Origin: Bog-473 sp963791455
GTDB taxonomy: Bacteria > Actinomycetota > Acidimicrobiia > Acidimicrobiales > RAAP-2
DNA: 64,000 nt
Assembly (NCBI GenBank): GCA_963791455.1
Contig: CAWBSM010000003.1
Coordinates: 434,001-498,000 of the forward strand
Direction: 5' to 3'
Position 1 is the stretch's first letter. The number at the start of each line of letters is the position of its first letter. The notes under the pieces were generated by a model that was given only the letters and a program-made list of their open reading frames with translations, made no database searches and was not told where the DNA came from. Below, piece by piece: positions 55,106 through 62,901 of the stretch. Made by a program: the position numbers and the translations under genes.

Positions 55106-55663
55106 GTGCCCGGGAAGGAACCTGAGGTCATTGAGCTGAGGCTCAACGGGGTGGAGGAACTGTTCGTCCTGGCCCCGACCGACCTGTTCTCCGAATACCG
55201 CAACTACCTCACAGGGATCGAGTTCTGCGTCAGCGTGCTCCGTGCCCACTCCTCGCGGGCACCGGTGAAGCTGAAGCTCTTGTTGCCGCCGTCGGAGATC
55301 GAAGACGACCTGGGCGAGAGGGTGGCCGGGGCGCTCCGCCGCTACTGCGTCCACCGCATCACGTACAACCAACGGGAGCGGCGCGCGACCTGGCTGGGGG
55401 GTCTCTCGTCCCTGTGGGTCGGCGTACCCATCGCCTTCGTCGGCTACCTGCTGGTGATCTATGCCGGCGCGTTGGTGGGGCCGTCGGGCAACGTCAACCT
55501 CGTCGCCTCGACCACCGGATGGGTGCTGGTCTGGGTCGGCGTCTGGTTCCCGCTCGACACCATCCTCTTCACTCCTCTCGGCTACGGGCGGGAGAACCGC
55601 GTCCTCGGGCAGTTGCGCGACGCCGAGGTGTCGATCGTGCCGCAACGGTCTCCGCTGGCCTGA
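55106..55663 (+). CDS. Hypothetical membrane protein with soluble N-terminal domain
   Basis: A 185-residue protein I do not recognise. Residues 1-95 form a soluble alpha/beta-looking domain (IELRLNGVEELFVLAPTDLF is the start of its first strands). Two membrane helices follow at about 100-128 and 135-158, with a short cytoplasmic tail. Start: the GTG at 55106 is six bases after TAGAAC (55094-55099), a weak leaderless -10. It is divergent from phoU with 50 bases between them; a shared phosphate link is conceivable but unproven. Confidence 0.6.
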   Translation: MPGKEPEVIELRLNGVEELFVLAPTDLFSEYRNYLTGIEFCVSVLRAHSSRAPVKLKLLLPPSEIEDDLGERVAGALRRYCVHRITYNQRERRATWLGGLSSLWVGVPIAFVGYLLVIYAGALVGPSGNVNLVASTTGWVLVWVGVWFPLDTILFTPLGYGRENRVLGQLRDAEVSIVPQRSPLA

Positions 55664-55911
55664 CGTATCGCTGCCCTCGGCGTCCCGGGAGTTGCACTGC
55701 GCCGTCGGGTTGGACGGACGGGGGACGGCGGCGCAAGCCGGTAGGTCCGGTCCGCCGATGTGCTCGATTTCGATCTGCTCGGGTCCTCCGGCTGCCCACC
55801 TCTCGGAGTCCTGGCTCGGTGGATCGAGATTTCCTCGAATATTTGGGCCGCGCTGACATCTAACCCCCGTGCGGCTCCGGATACCCCCGGAGAACGGAAC
55901 GGAGGTAGGCC

Positions 55912-56259
55912 ATGAGCCCTGATCCGCGTGACGAGCCTGCAACGGACGCCGAGGGCCGGCGAGGATACCTGAGCCGCCGCAACTTCTTGCGCCGCGGCAC
56001 CTTCACCGCGGCCGCCGTTGCCGTGGCCAGCAGCGTTCCGGGAATTTCCACGCTCGTCGCAGGAACCGCCGCGGACGCCCCGGCCGTCGACACCGGCGTG
56101 AGCGATGCGGCAGGTGACAGCGGCGCCCTCACGGAACCGCTCGTCGCTCAGGTCAAGGACCTCAACACTGGCGAGATCAGCCTGTTCCAAGGAGAGCGAG
56201 AGGTCGTCGTTCACTCCCCCGGGCTCGCCCGCAGCCTGGCGTCCGCCGCCCGTCCATAG
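55912..56259 (+). CDS. Small Tat-exported protein
   Basis: A 115-residue protein with a twin-arginine signal: YLSRRNFLRRG (about 20-30) followed by a hydrophobic stretch to about residue 52, so it should be folded before export. The mature part is only about 60 residues (VKDLNTGEISLFQGEREVVV), resembling a small beta domain. It has a strong ribosome binding site (CGGAGGT) seven bases upstream and a 6-bp leader hairpin (CTCCGG at 55875-55880, CCGGAG at 55887-55892). It precedes the DUF4331 gene by 71 bases and is probably co-transcribed with it. Confidence 0.72.
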   Translation: MSPDPRDEPATDAEGRRGYLSRRNFLRRGTFTAAAVAVASSVPGISTLVAGTAADAPAVDTGVSDAAGDSGALTEPLVAQVKDLNTGEISLFQGEREVVVHSPGLARSLASAARP

Positions 56260-56273
56260 TCCCGTCCTAGTCG

Positions 56274-56320
56274 CATTCAGCCCGTCCATCACACATTCAG
56301 GCCGTCCATCTCACATTCAG
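56274..56320 (+). repeat. 20-bp direct repeats before the DUF4331 gene
   Basis: CATTCAG begins at 56274, 56294 and 56314, exactly 20 bases apart; the first two copies extend as CATTCAG(C/G)CCGTCCATC. The third merges into the ribosome binding site CAGGAGG. The spacing equals two helical turns. It could be a regulator site, an RNA element, or slippage-derived duplication. Confidence 0.65.
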
Positions 56321-56330
56321 GAGGAAAACC

Positions 56331-57833
56331 ATGTCGTCACACCGCGAAGCCCCCGAGATCTCGAAGGATCCCGTCGCCGACAGCACGGACGTCTACGCCT
56401 TTATGAGCCCCGACAAGGGTGCGGCGGGAACGGTCACGCTCATCGCAAACTACATCCCGCTCGAGGCTCCCGACGGCGGCCCGAACTTCTACGAGTTCGC
56501 CGACGATGTCCTCTACGAAATCCACATCGACAACACCGGTGACGGTGTCCCGGACATCAGCTACCAGTTCCGGTTCAATACCTTCAACAACATACCGGCC
56601 TCGTTCCTCTACAACGACGGTCCGATCCTCGCCTTGACGCCGCCGTCACCAAAGTCGAACTGGAACCGCCAGCAGACCTACACCCTGACCCGCGTCGACC
56701 ACAACCCGGGCAATCGCTGGGGCGGCTCGTCGGTCGTCCTCGGCTCTGGCCTGCTGTGCCCGCCGTGCAACATCGGGCCGCTGTCAACCCCGAACTACAC
56801 GGCCCTCGCTACCGCCGCCCTCCACTCCGTTGGGGCCGGACCATTCTCGGCTCAGGTCTTCGCCGGCCAACGGGCCGAGGGCTTCTACGTCGACCTCGGC
56901 GCCGTGTTCGACCTCGGGGACCTGCGCGGCTTTGCCGGCGACCACGTCGGAGGCCCGGCGGCCGGGCTGATGAACGGCATGCCTGGCGTGAACTCGACTG
57001 CGGACGTCAACGTGCACACGCTGGCGTTGCAGATCCCAGTCGGCCAACTCACCCGCTCGAATCCAACGGGCCCGAGCGACCCCGCCGCCGTCATCGGCGT
57101 GTGGACCACGGCCAGCCGCCAGCGGGTCCGGGTGTGGGGGAACTGGCTCAACGGAGGCGACCTCTGGAGTGGCCCGTGGACGCAGGTGTCGCGCCTCGGC
57201 AACCCGCTAGTCAACGAGCTTCTCATTGGGATCGGCGCCAAGGACGTCTGGAATACGCAGCCGCCGACCGCGGACGGGACCGAATTCCTGAACTACTTCA
57301 CCGAGCCGCTGCTGGGACAGCTGCTGCCGGGCCTGTATGCCCCGAGCGTGTTCCCCAACCTCGCCAAGTACAACAGCGGTTCGCCGAACACGCGGCCTGA
57401 CATCGAGGCCATCTTCCTCACCGGGATCCCGGCCGGGGTGATCACCCAGGCGCCGACCTTCACCAACTACAACGGCACCGGTGTCAAAGCGGACATGTTG
57501 CGACTCAACACGGCAATCCCTCCTTCGTCCAGCCCGAACAGTTTGGGCCTCCTGGGTCTCGACGTGGCGGGGTGGCCCAACGGCCGGAGGGTGTTCGACG
57601 ACGTCGCCACCATCGCGCTGCGTGCGGTCGCCGGGGCGACGCTGGGCTACGTGGCGAAGTTCACCGCCGACGCGGCGGCGGGCTTGGTCGACTTCGGGCT
57701 CACGACCGGGGGCACGGGAACCGACCTCTCCGCGAAGGGCACCGAGCACTACCTGCCGGGCTTCCCGTACCTGGGCACGCCCTACAGCGGCTATTCGAAC
57801 CCGTCGGCGACGCCCGTCTCGGTCGCGCCGTAG
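56331..57833 (+). CDS. DUF4331 domain-containing protein
   Basis: A 500-residue protein of the DUF4331 family. It begins SSHREAPEISKDPVADSTDVYAF, the family hallmark, and continues with NYIPLEAPDGGPNFYEFADD. The C-terminal part has RLNTAIPPSSSPNSLGLLGL and GWPNGRRVFDDV, also family features. Function is unknown; members are often exported in other bacteria, but this one has no signal peptide, so it may leave with the upstream Tat protein or stay inside. It has a very strong ribosome binding site (AGGAGG). It is the middle gene of a three-gene set. Confidence 0.85.
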   Translation: MSSHREAPEISKDPVADSTDVYAFMSPDKGAAGTVTLIANYIPLEAPDGGPNFYEFADDVLYEIHIDNTGDGVPDISYQFRFNTFNNIPASFLYNDGPILALTPPSPKSNWNRQQTYTLTRVDHNPGNRWGGSSVVLGSGLLCPPCNIGPLSTPNYTALATAALHSVGAGPFSAQVFAGQRAEGFYVDLGAVFDLGDLRGFAGDHVGGPAAGLMNGMPGVNSTADVNVHTLALQIPVGQLTRSNPTGPSDPAAVIGVWTTASRQRVRVWGNWLNGGDLWSGPWTQVSRLGNPLVNELLIGIGAKDVWNTQPPTADGTEFLNYFTEPLLGQLLPGLYAPSVFPNLAKYNSGSPNTRPDIEAIFLTGIPAGVITQAPTFTNYNGTGVKADMLRLNTAIPPSSSPNSLGLLGLDVAGWPNGRRVFDDVATIALRAVAGATLGYVAKFTADAAAGLVDFGLTTGGTGTDLSAKGTEHYLPGFPYLGTPYSGYSNPSATPVSVAP

Positions 57834-57837
57834 CGCC

Positions 57838-58164
57838 ATGGATACCCACCATCTCCACGGTCCGAGCGAAGAGGGGTCTGTCGTGCTCGACATCGGGGGT
57901 GATCTCGGCGCCGCCATCGTGCACGCACCGGCGGCACTGGTCGGCTCCGAAATCGAGATCCGTCCTTGTGGCGCTCCGTGGGACGGCACTCATGTCGCGG
58001 TCCGAGCCCGGCACATCCCGGGCGGCGAGATGTACGCCGCCCTCTTTCCTGCCCTCGGGCGGGGGAGCTACGAGGTCCGTCGGCGCGGCGACGCCGACGG
58101 ACCCGTGGCCTCCCTCGTTGTGGAGGGAGGCCGGGTGGCCGCGGCACGTCTCGCTTCGCCCTAA
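57838..58164 (+). CDS. Small hypothetical protein of the DUF4331 operon
   Basis: A 108-residue soluble protein, predicted mostly beta: SVVLDIGGDLGAAIVHAPAA, GSEIEIRP, HVAVRARHIPGGEMYAALFP and GSYEVRR look like a small beta-barrel or phospholipase-adjacent domain seen beside several actinobacterial genes. Its ATG is four bases after the DUF4331 stop, indicating co-translation. I cannot name the function. Confidence 0.65.
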   Translation: MDTHHLHGPSEEGSVVLDIGGDLGAAIVHAPAALVGSEIEIRPCGAPWDGTHVAVRARHIPGGEMYAALFPALGRGSYEVRRRGDADGPVASLVVEGGRVAAARLASP

Positions 58165-58181
58165 GGGGTTTGCCGGACCTG

Positions 58182-59330
58182 TCAGGAGCGCGGGTCGAGC
58201 GCGCGCACCAGGATCTCATGGGGTTCGGGGCTGCCGTCGATGACCCGGTTCACCCGACGCCTGACGCGCCAGCCACCCGGGGTGCGGCGGAACTCCCACC
58301 GGTTGGCCGACACGCGCCACACGTCGTGGCCGCGCTCGGTGTGCAGGTAAACCTGGGAGTAGGTCACGGCCGTGGCCGCGTCGCCCTCGATGGTCACGAC
58401 CGGCGCGGTCTGAACGTGGGCACAACCTTGGCGGATCAAAGATTGCTGCCCATCGCTCTCGACCATCGCCACGACGTCGTCGGAGCCTTCCAGGCGCGAC
58501 ATGTCCGAATCGAGGATCCCGGCCTCGTCGAAGAGGGCGCCCGCGGCCTGGCTGCTCCCCGTATCGACGGCGGGGCCCCAGCTGTTGACGAGCCGCAGGA
58601 TGGCGACGTGGTCCTCGAGCAACCGGACGCGCTCTTCGAGGTTGGCCAGTCGATCTTGCCGTTCAGAGTCGTGCTCCACCGTGTCTCCGGAACCCACCCG
58701 GTCCCGCGGGTCCCGCGTGGTCGCGGGCAACGTCCCCTCGGCATCGAGAAGGTGATGATGCGCCTCGTGAACCGCGTAACTGGCCAGGCCGGCCACCGTG
58801 AAGCGGTAGACGCCGTCGCCTCCCCCATCCCGGGTCATGGTGAGTGACCATTGTGCCGGCTGCAGCCCGTCCAGCAAGGTGACCAGGCGCGTGGCCTGTA
58901 CCTCCAGGTCCTCGGCCAACTCGTCTCGACCGAGGCGGTTGTAGCCCTCCCAGACACTCTCGTCGGGGTTGAATTGGGGGAAGACAGGATTCTCCTCCTC
59001 GAGCATGATCAGGATCCGGTCGCCGTAGACCCGCAGGATGTCCCGCACGTGTGCCCCGTACTGGATGGGGGAGAAGATTCCAGGAGCCGGGTTGGTGCGC
59101 AGGTACGTCTCCTCCGCTGCCACGAGGAAGGCTCGCCACGCCGCCACCGACACCATCAGCTCGGTGCGCAAGGAGGCTCGATCCATGGCAGCCGGATGCG
59201 AACCGCACTGAGGGCAACGATCCGTCTGGGCCCGAGCCCATTGCCAGCCTTCCCCCCGTTGGCGCCGCAGGTCGTCCAGTGTGGTCCCGCCGGTTTGACC
59301 GGGGCGAGTGGACTCGGCGGCGCCGCTCAC
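58182..59330 (-). CDS. DinB-like and SnoaL-like domain fusion protein
   Basis: A 382-residue fusion. After a short N-terminal CPQCGSHP segment, residues about 55-205 form a DinB/mycothiol-transferase-like four-helix domain with putative metal histidines in IQYGAHVRDIL and HEAHHHLLDA. A Leu/Glu/Arg coiled-coil linker (RQDRLANLEERVRLLEDHVA, about 228-247) leads to a SnoaL_4/NTF2-like domain (about 245-370). DinB-like thiol transferases use mycothiol or bacillithiol; NTF2 domains bind small hydrophobic ligands. The GTG lies seven bases after CATACT (59338-59343). A mycothiol link would fit the adjacent DsbA-like gene. Confidence 0.75.
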   Translation of the reverse strand: MSGAAESTRPGQTGGTTLDDLRRQRGEGWQWARAQTDRCPQCGSHPAAMDRASLRTELMVSVAAWRAFLVAAEETYLRTNPAPGIFSPIQYGAHVRDILRVYGDRILIMLEEENPVFPQFNPDESVWEGYNRLGRDELAEDLEVQATRLVTLLDGLQPAQWSLTMTRDGGGDGVYRFTVAGLASYAVHEAHHHLLDAEGTLPATTRDPRDRVGSGDTVEHDSERQDRLANLEERVRLLEDHVAILRLVNSWGPAVDTGSSQAAGALFDEAGILDSDMSRLEGSDDVVAMVESDGQQSLIRQGCAHVQTAPVVTIEGDAATAVTYSQVYLHTERGHDVWRVSANRWEFRRTPGGWRVRRRVNRVIDGSPEPHEILVRALDPRS

Positions 59331-59418
59331 GGGTCAAAGTATGGCGTTCTCCCAAAGCGACGACAACCGCGCACGGTGATGGTGTCGTGCCGGGCGGCTC
59401 GCCGGTAGCCTGCGTCTC

Positions 59419-60075
59419 ATGACAGACGTGGAGTTCTTTGTCGATCCGAGCTGTCCGTGGGCGTGGGTCACCTCACGTTGGCTGGTGGAGGTGGCACCGC
59501 AGCGGGATCTCGTCGTTTCCTGGCGCTCGTACTGCTTGGAGATACGTGACGACTACGGCGTGGCGCCGACGGTCCCCGAGAAGTACCGAGAGCAGGCACT
59601 TCACGGCCATGCGCTCTCCCACCGCATGTTGCGGATCTTCGAGGCCGCGCGCGCGGAGGCCGGAGAGGACGCCGTGGACCGTCTCTATACCGAATGGGGC
59701 TCACGATACATAGCCCCGCGGCGCCCGCACACGAACGCACTGCTGGCCGATTGCATCGCGGCGGCCGGACTGGACGCCCGACTCATTGCGGCTGCAGAGG
59801 ACGAGAAGTGGGATGCCCCGATACGTGACGCCATGGAGGTGGCCTACGCCTTCGGGGGACCGAAGACCCAGACGCCGACGATCGTGGTTCGAGACGATCC
59901 ACCGCATGGGTTCAAGGGACCGGTCATGGCGCCCGCTCCGACGGGAACCGACGCCGTGCGATTGTGGGACGCCACTCAGGTGCTCTCGGCGTACCAAGGC
60001 TTTTTCGAGATCACGCGGCCTCGCGCGAACCTTCCGCGGGAGAACCTGCCCTCCCTGACCCCTTTGTCGCGGTAG
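59419..60075 (+). CDS. DsbA-family oxidoreductase, mycothiol-dependent nitroreductase (Rv2466c)-like, with CPWA site
   Basis: A 218-residue thioredoxin-fold protein with helical insertion. FFVDPSCPWAWVTSRWLVEV aligns with the N-terminus of mycobacterial Rv2466c, where the site is CPWC; here the resolving Cys is Ala15, leaving only Cys12. Other family segments are PEKYREQAL, PHTNALLADCIAAAGLDA, QTPTIVV (cis-Pro loop) and DATQVLSAYQGFFEITRPR. A monothiol mechanism with mycothiol is plausible. The ATG lies seven bases after TAGCCT (59406-59411). It is divergent from the DinB fusion gene. Confidence 0.85.
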   Translation: MTDVEFFVDPSCPWAWVTSRWLVEVAPQRDLVVSWRSYCLEIRDDYGVAPTVPEKYREQALHGHALSHRMLRIFEAARAEAGEDAVDRLYTEWGSRYIAPRRPHTNALLADCIAAAGLDARLIAAAEDEKWDAPIRDAMEVAYAFGGPKTQTPTIVVRDDPPHGFKGPVMAPAPTGTDAVRLWDATQVLSAYQGFFEITRPRANLPRENLPSLTPLSR

Positions 60076-60129
60076 GCGAGCTCGTCGGGACTGGCCAAGC
60101 AATCCCGCGACGGAGCAATACTCCTGGGA

Positions 60130-60780
60130 GTGCACGAATCCTTCTCACGGGAGCGGCTTCAGGCGGCGTATGACGTCGCCGCCCGCGACTACGACGCCGC
60201 CTTCGGTGACGACCTTGCCCGGCTCCCACTGGATCGCGCCATGCTCGATCGGGTTCAGCGGACCCGCGATGACGGTGTGCTCCTGGACCTCGGCTGCGGG
60301 ACCGGGTCAGCCGGTTCGTATCTGACCGAGCACGGAGCGCGGGTCGTGGGTTTGGATCTCTCGTTCGGCATGCTCGCGTCCGGTGGGTCCAAACATCGAT
60401 TCCCGCTGTGTCAAGGAGACATGCGACAGCTCCCGTTCGGCGACGGAGCGTTCGCGGCAGTTGTCGCCTACTACTCGATCCAGCATGTCGCCCGGATGGA
60501 ACTCGCTTCGGTTCTGGAGGAGGTCGCTCGCGTTCTCGAACCACGGGGTGCCTTTCTCTTGAGCACTCACCTGGGAGACGGTGAGGTGTACATGAACGAG
60601 TTCCTCGGTCACCACATCGCGACCACCGGCGGCAGTCTCTATTCGACTCAGGAAATTGCGGACATGGTTTCGGCGACCGGGTTCGTGGTCGAAGTGAGCG
60701 AGACGAGAGGTCCCTTGGCGCATGAGCACCAATCGCAACGCATCTATCTGCTTGCGAAACTCAAGTCGACGCAAAACTGA
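60130..60780 (+). CDS. Class I SAM-dependent methyltransferase (Methyltransf_11 type)
   Basis: A 216-residue methyltransferase. Motif I is VLLDLGCGTGSAGSYL (about 49-64), motif II VVGLDLSFGMLA, then GDMRQLPFGDGAFAAVVAYYS and EVARVLEPRGAFLLS. The N-terminal AAYDVAARDYDAAFG is usual for small-molecule methyltransferases. The start is GTG, seven bases after AATACT (60117-60122). It is 54 bases from the DsbA-like gene on the same strand. The substrate is unknown. Confidence 0.85.
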   Translation: MHESFSRERLQAAYDVAARDYDAAFGDDLARLPLDRAMLDRVQRTRDDGVLLDLGCGTGSAGSYLTEHGARVVGLDLSFGMLASGGSKHRFPLCQGDMRQLPFGDGAFAAVVAYYSIQHVARMELASVLEEVARVLEPRGAFLLSTHLGDGEVYMNEFLGHHIATTGGSLYSTQEIADMVSATGFVVEVSETRGPLAHEHQSQRIYLLAKLKSTQN

Positions 60781-60832
60781 AACGGCCTCACACGAAGTGT
60801 CCCTGTCTCAGCACATCAGCCCGCTGAAAGGC

Positions 60833-61240
60833 TCATGCGTTGGCGGGCGGCTGCTGCAAGTACACGTCAAGGTGGTCGATCTTGCCGTTCTCGTCAAAGG
60901 AGAAAACGGTCATCGTGTTCACGATAGTGAGGGATCCGCCCCGGTAGTGACGTTCCTCGATCTCGTAGAAGACGAGGTTCGAGGTCTCCGTCATGCGCCG
61001 CACCGTGGTCTCGAACGCGTCGATGGAGTGTGCCCACCCCGTGAGCATCTCGGCGTATTGGGGCCAGTCCTGGACCTCGAGCGACACGCCGGTTCTCTCG
61101 AAGGTCTCGACGGCGACGAGGTCTTCCAGGGGGGCCCAGTCGGCGGATGCTGCCACCTTGGGGACGAGCTCTCTCATGACCCGCTCGTAAACCGAGACTT
61201 TCTGCGACAGCGGTCCCGGTGCTCTCGATGTGGGGGTCAC
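60833..61240 (-). CDS. NTF2/SnoaL-like protein (limonene-1,2-epoxide hydrolase fold)
   Basis: About 135 residues forming a cone-shaped NTF2-like fold: MRELVPKVAASADWAPLEDL, FERTGVSLEVQDWPQYAEML, and a C-terminal sheet ending FSFDENGKIDHLDVYLQQPP. The DENGKIDHLDVY pattern is typical of SnoaL/limonene-epoxide-hydrolase-like proteins. The start is uncertain: GTG at 61240 is used here, but an ATG at 61297 overlapping the previous gene by 20 bases or an internal ATG at 61177 is possible. It is the last gene of a minus-strand operon. Confidence 0.68.
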   Translation of the reverse strand: MTPTSRAPGPLSQKVSVYERVMRELVPKVAASADWAPLEDLVAVETFERTGVSLEVQDWPQYAEMLTGWAHSIDAFETTVRRMTETSNLVFYEIEERHYRGGSLTIVNTMTVFSFDENGKIDHLDVYLQQPPANA

Positions 61241-61277
61241 GGAACGGCGTACCAGTTCTACGCAATGACCAGGTGAA

Positions 61278-62369
61278 TCATGCCCGTCGCGGACCACGCG
61301 CCGTGATGTGGGGAAGGTCCACCGTGGTCAAGATACCTGGCGGAGCCTGACACACATACGGGATGGAGTTGATCGGCCCGTTGGCATTGAACGCCGGCAC
61401 GTGGTCCGCGAGGTCCTCGATCGGCACAGGGAAGGGCATGGTCGCGTCGATGGGTGCGTCTCCGTGCACACGGATACGCCAACCCGTCGGTTGGAGTCCC
61501 CAATCCGGTTCCACGTCCATCGCGACGAAGCCGTACTGGGTGAAGCGGATGCGGTCTGTCCCAAGACTGCGACCCGTCACGACGACTCGCTGGGCGGCGG
61601 CGGTACCCGCTTTGATCTCTCCGGCGACGATGCGGAGGTCCTCCTTGGCGGCCGCCACACCGCCTTCGGCCTTCCACTCGTCGATGTCGAACCCCGCGTA
61701 CTCCGCCAGGACGGTCAGGGCCGGCTGATACTCCCCGAAGAGATGGTTCTTGCGACGATCGGGGTCGAACTCCTCGATTGGCCATCCGAATCGCATCTGT
61801 TCCAGGACCATGTGGGGAGAGGGGCGCCGCGAAAGATCTCCGAACTCTTCAATCTCCAACAGGTCGACATGACGCTGAATGGAGAGGAACGCGAGCGGGA
61901 GTGTCTCGGTGACGAACCCAGGGTCGCTCCCGCTGGCCCATACGGAGGCGCTGCCACGGCGGCAGGCGTCAAGCACGCGCTGGCGGTTCGCCTCGCTCAG
62001 GCGCACGCCTCGGGCGATCAGGTCGGTGCAGGTGGTGACGACGTTGGTCCCTCTCTCGAGCAAGGCGACCACGTCGTCGACGAGCTCTTCTTGGGTGAGC
62101 CCCGCTCGGGTCGGTCCGGTGCCGGTGGCGCGGGCCATGTAGACGCAGCAATCAGCGTCGAGCTTCAAGATGGCGTCGCGATCGGTGGTGGCGAGCACGC
62201 CCGTCGGATCCTCGCCGCAGAGGGTCCCAGCGTCCACCCCGTCCTTCGCTTCGTCGTACACCCGGACACCGACGAGCTCGACCGCCGGATCACGGATCAG
62301 CTCCCGGAGCGCGCGTTGGCCGGTGTTTCCGGTCGCCCACTGCACCACTCGAGGCCGTCTCGATGCCAT
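61278..62369 (-). CDS. DapB-like NAD(P)-dependent dehydrogenase (second copy)
   Basis: A 363-residue relative of the protein at 9862: VVQWATGNTGQRALRELIRD is the nucleotide motif, and WASGSDPGFVTETLPLAFLS matches the GIDPGF segment of the other copy. It belongs to the diaminopentanoate-dehydrogenase-like family that is expanded in mycobacteria and Acidimicrobiia. I chose the ATG at 62369 since GGGAGGG lies six bases upstream, rather than the ATG nine codons earlier. It lies in an operon with two NTF2-like proteins and an SDR. The substrate is unknown. Confidence 0.78.
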   Translation of the reverse strand: MASRRPRVVQWATGNTGQRALRELIRDPAVELVGVRVYDEAKDGVDAGTLCGEDPTGVLATTDRDAILKLDADCCVYMARATGTGPTRAGLTQEELVDDVVALLERGTNVVTTCTDLIARGVRLSEANRQRVLDACRRGSASVWASGSDPGFVTETLPLAFLSIQRHVDLLEIEEFGDLSRRPSPHMVLEQMRFGWPIEEFDPDRRKNHLFGEYQPALTVLAEYAGFDIDEWKAEGGVAAAKEDLRIVAGEIKAGTAAAQRVVVTGRSLGTDRIRFTQYGFVAMDVEPDWGLQPTGWRIRVHGDAPIDATMPFPVPIEDLADHVPAFNANGPINSIPYVCQAPPGILTTVDLPHITARGPRRA

Positions 62370-62442
62370 GGCTTGCCCTCCCTCTCGCGTGGGCACGCCA
62401 AGCTAGTCGCGTCCCTAGCCGATCGTCTAGTGTCCAGCAGAG

Positions 62443-62895
62443 TCAGGCGAAAGGCGGATGGGATTCTGTTGTCACCGACGTGAAACGACGAACGGCAATC
62501 TTCCAGCCGTCTGGTCGGGAGACCACCAGGTCGTCATACCATCCGTAGGCGTGTATGGCCGAGCGATCCGCGAGCGTGATGATGCCGTGCACATAGCACC
62601 GGGTGTCCACGCCGCCGGGTGTCACGGCCATCGTGACGTTGGTGAGGCGGTGCAAGGTGGGGCCGAGGGGATCGTGCGTGTGAGCCATCCACGTGGTGAT
62701 CTCGTCGGCAGTTCGCCAATGGCCGATGTCACCGTAGTCTGCGTCGCAATCATCCGTGAAACAAGAACGCAGAAGGGTCCAGTTGCGGCTGTCGATGCCT
62801 GTTGCGTAGCGGACCAGGACCTCAGTCACAGCGTTCCAAACGTCGGGAGAAGGAGTTGGAACGAGAGCTGGGCGCAGGCCAGAGTCGCGTCCCAT
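62443..62895 (-). CDS. SnoaL_4/NTF2-like protein
   Basis: A 150-residue NTF2-fold protein: VLVRYATGIDSRNWTLLRSC, FTDDCDADYGDIGHWRTADE, a TLHRLTNVTMAV strand and the C-terminal DGWKIAVRRF. This SnoaL_4/ring-hydroxylating-dioxygenase-beta-like subgroup often has a Tyr/Asp/His pocket and sits in steroid or aromatic catabolic clusters. The ATG is six bases after the SDR stop, so it is co-translated with that gene; 73 bases separate it from the next gene. Confidence 0.78.
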   Translation of the reverse strand: MGRDSGLRPALVPTPSPDVWNAVTEVLVRYATGIDSRNWTLLRSCFTDDCDADYGDIGHWRTADEITTWMAHTHDPLGPTLHRLTNVTMAVTPGGVDTRCYVHGIITLADRSAIHAYGWYDDLVVSRPDGWKIAVRRFTSVTTESHPPFA

Positions 62896-62901
62896 AGTGC
62901 G

